Source: Desulfobacterales bacterium (lineage in GTDB: Bacteria; Desulfobacterota; Desulfobacteria; Desulfobacterales; Desulfobacteraceae). From it: a stretch of 6,026 nt of DNA. Positions 5,008 to 6,026 of the stretch are shown piece after piece. Under the pieces are notes generated by a model. It had not been told where the DNA came from, ran no database searches, and was given only the letters and a program-made list of their open reading frames with translations. Every line of letters starts with the position of its first letter. Positions within the stretch are counted from its first letter, which is position 1. The stretch is taken from the NCBI GenBank assembly GCA_022361135.1, contig JAKSBM010000205.1, positions 1 to 6,026 of the forward strand. Reading direction: 5' to 3'. A program made the position numbers and the translations under genes.

Positions 5008-6026
5008 GTGTCTAATTCGCAGAAAAAAACAGCTTTCATTGAACCGGCTCCCGGAATCCGAAAAGGACTGACCGAACTGCCGAAACACATCACCCCGGAA
5101 ACCGTCAGTGCCGGTCTCATCGCAGCCATATTCGGATGCACCGGCCCCCCCCTCATTGTAATGAATGCAGCCATGGCTGCCGGATTTACTTCAGCCCAAA
5201 CCATTTCATGGTTATCCTCGGTATGCATATTCGGCGGCCTTTTAAGCCTTGTCCTTGCACTGAAGTACCAACAACCCATCACAGGGGCATGGTCCATCCC
5301 CATTGCTGTGATGCTGGGGAACACCCTAACCTATTTTAATTTCAACCAGGCCGTCGGGGCATATCTATTGGCGGGAATCATCGTCCTACTCCTTGGCATT
5401 TCAGGGTGGGTGGGAAAAGTAATGCGCCTCTTACCCATCCCCATTGTCATGGGAATGATAGCCGGGGCCATGATCAAATTCGGCACCGGAATGGTTCTAT
5501 CGGTGAAGGCCCTTCCCCTGGTCTGCGGCAGCGCACTTATGGGTTACCTGGTCTGCACACGATTGATTCGAAAAATTCCTCCGGTGCTCGCCGCTCTAAT
5601 TACGGGGATCTGTGTGGCATACTTTTCAGGGGCCCTGAATGTCGCCAATGCAGAATATACACTCGTGCTCCCGTCCTTCTACGCCCCGGAATTCACCCTG
5701 GACGCCTTTTTCTCCATCAGCGTTCCGGTTGCCATTCTGGTCATTGGCGCCGAGAATGCCCAAGCCACGGGTGTGTTGCTCACAGAGGGGTACAAGCCCC
5801 CCATCAATTTCATGACAATTATCAGTGGAATCGGTGGAATCATGACTTCATTTTTCGGTGGACACAACGCCAATATTGCCGGCCCCATGACCGCTATCTG
5901 TGCCTCCGAAGCAGCCGGTGAAAACAAAGACGGCAGATATGCAGCCACGGTCATTAACGGAATTCTGTTTGGCGGATTCGGAGTGATTGCATCCATCGCA
6001 GTCACCTTTATTCAAGGCGTCCCCAA
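5008..6026 (+). CDS. benE: BenE-family (benzoate/H+ symporter-like) transporter, 3' end missing at window edge
   Basis: The open frame reaches the right edge without a stop after 339 codons; BenE proteins are near 390-400 residues, so roughly the last 50-60 are lost. The product is strongly hydrophobic with many spans from residue 32 on. Family marks are ETVSAGLIAAIFGCTGP (31-47), KYQQPITGAWSIP (86-98), the LPIPIVMGMIAGAMIKFG segment (142-159) and, most diagnostic, IGAENAQATGVLL (246-258) with GGHNANIAGPMTAICASEAAG (284-304). The start is uncertain: GTG at 5008 has only AGG (4996-4998) nine bases upstream, while ATG at 4960 has no ribosome binding site and would add a charged leader not typical of the family; I prefer 5008. 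The gap to the BCCT stop is 132 bases and holds the stem-loop at 4883-4909. BenE members are annotated for benzoate but few have been tested; next to a methylamine-type cassette it may move a related carboxylate. A C8 run at 5145-5152 lies within the gene. Confidence 0.88.
   Translation, partial: MSNSQKKTAFIEPAPGIRKGLTELPKHITPETVSAGLIAAIFGCTGPPLIVMNAAMAAGFTSAQTISWLSSVCIFGGLLSLVLALKYQQPITGAWSIPIAVMLGNTLTYFNFNQAVGAYLLAGIIVLLLGISGWVGKVMRLLPIPIVMGMIAGAMIKFGTGMVLSVKALPLVCGSALMGYLVCTRLIRKIPPVLAALITGICVAYFSGALNVANAEYTLVLPSFYAPEFTLDAFFSISVPVAILVIGAENAQATGVLLTEGYKPPINFMTIISGIGGIMTSFFGGHNANIAGPMTAICASEAAGENKDGRYAATVINGILFGGFGVIASIAVTFIQGVP

Noticed and set aside
5406..5921. Plus-strand 171-codon frame inside the benE region
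   Set aside because: It is a shifted frame of benE; the benE frame gives diagnostic motifs throughout, while this one gives His/Gly/Arg-rich nonsense.
3316..6026. Possible BCCT-BenE fusion by stop read-through
   Set aside because: The two genes share a reading frame with a single TAA between them, but the intervening 44 codons encode a charged leader and a stem-loop, and each protein is complete in its family without the other at this junction.
1..6026. tRNA, rRNA, CRISPR arrays, insertion sequences, riboswitches
   Set aside because: I saw no cloverleaf, no regularly spaced repeats, no transposase motif or terminal inverted repeats, and no riboswitch core I recognise.

Overview
The window is bacterial, dense, and of intermediate GC. 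It holds three complete genes and two genes cut by the window edges. The gene families suggest an anaerobe that demethylates quaternary amines: an MttB-superfamily methyltransferase without pyrrolysine, next to a BCCT-type betaine transporter and a GntR/FCD regulator. This combination is known from Desulfobacterota and from Clostridia-related anaerobes. The codon and base composition made me lean towards a marine sulfate-reducing Desulfobacterales relative, but this is inference from gene content, not a phylogenetic result.

Layout. On the minus strand, 1-550 is the N-terminal 183 residues of a spermidine-synthase-like, SAM-binding protein that continues past the left edge. A 554-base divergent intergenic region (551-1104) follows. 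It holds no convincing gene, but close to the next gene it has an A/T-tract hairpin (979-1024) and a perfect 16-bp palindrome (1045-1060). On the plus strand come a GntR-family regulator with an FCD domain (1105-1767), a 73-base gap with an 11-bp direct repeat and a 12-bp palindrome, the MttB-family methyltransferase (1841-3286, GTG start), a BCCT transporter 29 bases downstream (3316-4875), a strong stem-loop without a T-tract (4883-4909), and a BenE-family transporter that runs off the right edge (5008-6026).

How they fit together. The BCCT protein would import an N-methylated zwitterion. The MttB homologue would move a methyl group from it to a corrinoid protein, feeding the methyl-tetrahydrofolate/Wood-Ljungdahl pathway. 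The GntR protein would sense the substrate or product. The corrinoid protein and the second methyltransferase that such a system needs are not in this window. Two things make the cassette unusual: the BCCT transporter appears to lack two of the four aromatic-box residues that define betaine binding in BetP, and the downstream neighbour belongs to the benzoate transporter family. Together they raise the possibility that the substrate is not glycine betaine; a methylated aromatic or bulky betaine is one testable guess.
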